A stretch of 6,555 nucleotides of DNA from an uncultured Eubacteriales bacterium (GTDB lineage Bacteria > Bacillota > Clostridia > Oscillospirales > CAG-272): contig CATYXQ010000075.1 in NCBI GenBank assembly GCA_958414825.1, positions 1-6,555 on the forward strand, in the 5' to 3' direction. Both the position numbers and the translations under genes were made by a program. This document shows positions 6,122 to 6,555 of the stretch, piece by piece; positions within the stretch are counted from its first letter, which is position 1; the number at the start of each line of letters is the position of its first letter. The notes beneath the pieces were generated by a model. It ran no database searches. It was not told where the DNA came from and saw only the letters and a list, made by a program, of their open reading frames with translations.

Positions 6122-6406
6122 ATAATAAGATCATACCAGCCGGGGGAGTAGCGGTCCCTTGTAACTCACAATCCGCTAAAGTGAGGGTGGATTCCTGTTT
6201 TGAGGGTTGTAAAGGTGTGGTCTGCGCCGTTATAACCGTGTTGATAAATGGGTCTTGCGCAATCAATGGTTGTGAACCATGTCAGGTGGGGAACCAAGCA
6301 GCATTAAGCAGCAAGTTTGATGTGCCGTAAGGTCGCCTGTTTTGAGCGGAAGTAGCGGTTAACGCTTGTCTTTATTCATTCGATAGCGGGTGTATGATCT
6401 TATTAT
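6122..6406 (+). ncRNA. ffs: Large (Alu-domain) signal recognition particle RNA
   Basis: The RNA core of the signal recognition particle, which binds Ffh and targets nascent membrane and secreted proteins. It is the large Gram-positive form of about 280 nt. The ends pair perfectly for 15 bp (6122-6136 with 6392-6406). The Alu domain is at 6145-6190: AGCGG (6150-6154) is complementary to CCGCT (6173-6177), as in the known loop-loop contact, and CTCAC/GTGAG (6165-6169/6181-6185) forms a short helix. The S domain holds GGGTCTTGCGCAAT (helix 5) and the helix 8 core: GTCAGG (6281-6286), a GGAA tetraloop (6290-6293), then AAGCAGCA (6296-6303) and TGTGCCG. These match the Bacillus scRNA from memory in nearly every conserved block. 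The ends are inferred from the terminal helix; Bacillus scRNA is trimmed from a precursor by RNase III, and the same is plausible here. Placement just before dnaX is the usual Firmicutes arrangement. Confidence 0.95.
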
Positions 6407-6424
6407 GCGGTTGGGTTGCTTGGG

Positions 6425-6457
6425 GCGAGTTGGCATTTTTTGCCCTCGCTTTCTTTT
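6425..6457 (+). terminator. Intrinsic terminator / attenuator between SRP RNA and dnaX
   Basis: GCGAG (6425-6429) pairs with CTCGC (6445-6449) and GGCA (6432-6435) with TGCC (6441-6444), leaving a two-base TT bulge and a five-T loop. The stem is followed by TTTCTTTT (6450-6457). It should end the SRP RNA transcript, and since no separate dnaX promoter was seen, read-through here may set dnaX expression. Confidence 0.75.
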
Positions 6458-6470
6458 ATGGAGGTATGGA

Positions 6471-6555
6471 ATGTATCAGTCTTTATACAGAAAGTGGCGC
6501 CCGGTTAAATTCGACGACGTTTGCGGGCAGGAACATATTACAGAAATTTTAAAAT
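6471..6555 (+). CDS. dnaX: DNA polymerase III subunit gamma/tau (DnaX), N-terminus only
   Basis: The first 28 codons of dnaX, cut by the window edge. The sequence MYQSLYRKWRPVKFDDVCGQ followed by EHIT is the characteristic N-terminus of the clamp-loader ATPase; the Walker A motif would come just after the edge. GGAGG (6460-6464) lies 6 nt before the ATG. A nearer ATG at 6466 is in another frame. The T-run of the SRP RNA terminator ends only 3 nt before this ribosome site, so the message leader is very short or shared with the SRP transcript. Confidence 0.95.
   Translation, partial: MYQSLYRKWRPVKFDDVCGQEHITEILK

Noticed and set aside
6101..6126. TTGAAC ... TATAAT as an alternative SRP RNA promoter
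   Set aside because: The spacer is only 14 nt and the TATAAT lies in the terminal RNA helix; the upstream 17-nt-spaced pair is much better.
5958..6266. Minus-strand open frame across the SRP RNA
   Set aside because: It lies over a clear structured RNA and the end of the membrane-protein gene, with no recognisable protein motif.

Overview
The window looks like chromosomal DNA from an anaerobic, low-to-moderate GC Firmicute, most likely a clostridium (Oscillospirales-like; this rank is a guess). The reasons are a holB-ricT-trmN6-rsmI cluster in the same relative order as the Bacillus holB-yaaT-yabA-yabB-yazA-yabC region, a clostridial-type 2x[4Fe-4S] ferredoxin of 56 residues, a large SRP RNA with an Alu domain placed directly before dnaX, strong Shine-Dalgarno sites and near-consensus sigma-A promoters. 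No mobile element, phage gene, CRISPR array or tRNA was seen.

Layout. (1) Positions 2-661 (+) hold the 3' end of a FAD-dependent dehydrogenase gene. It converges on the minus-strand cluster, and one hairpin at 678-709 serves as terminator for both sides. (2) Positions 691-5150 (-) hold a compact cluster read right to left: holB (clamp-loader delta'), ricT (PSP1/YaaT), a ferredoxin, a TrmN6-type tRNA methyltransferase, rsmI (16S rRNA C1402 2'-O-methyltransferase) and a FlaR-like P-loop NTPase. A perfect TTGACA-17-TATAAT promoter drives holB and shows that holB starts at the GTG at 5150, not further upstream. The ferredoxin has its own probable promoter, and a strong hairpin separates it from trmN6. 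(3) Positions 5300-6046 (+) hold an unrecognised single-pass membrane protein, transcribed divergently from holB. (4) Positions 6067-6457 (+) hold the SRP RNA gene with its promoter and terminator. (5) Positions 6471-6555 (+) hold the start of dnaX (clamp-loader tau/gamma).

How the genes fit together. DNA polymerase III clamp-loader genes lie at both ends of the central region (holB and dnaX). The minus cluster combines replication (holB), RNA decay or sporulation control (ricT) and modification of tRNA and rRNA (trmN6, rsmI). Junctions are tight: a 4-bp ATGA overlap, SD sites abutting or overlapping the preceding stop codon, and gaps of 3-7 bp, except around the ferredoxin, which has longer spacers carrying a promoter and a hairpin. 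The ferredoxin sits where Bacillus carries yabA and is next to ricT, a protein family reported to bind Fe-S clusters. The content is essentially housekeeping. I found no convincing new defence or mobile system; the most interesting points are the ferredoxin insertion and its flanking signals, the unknown membrane protein beside the SRP RNA, and the overlapping transcription signals.
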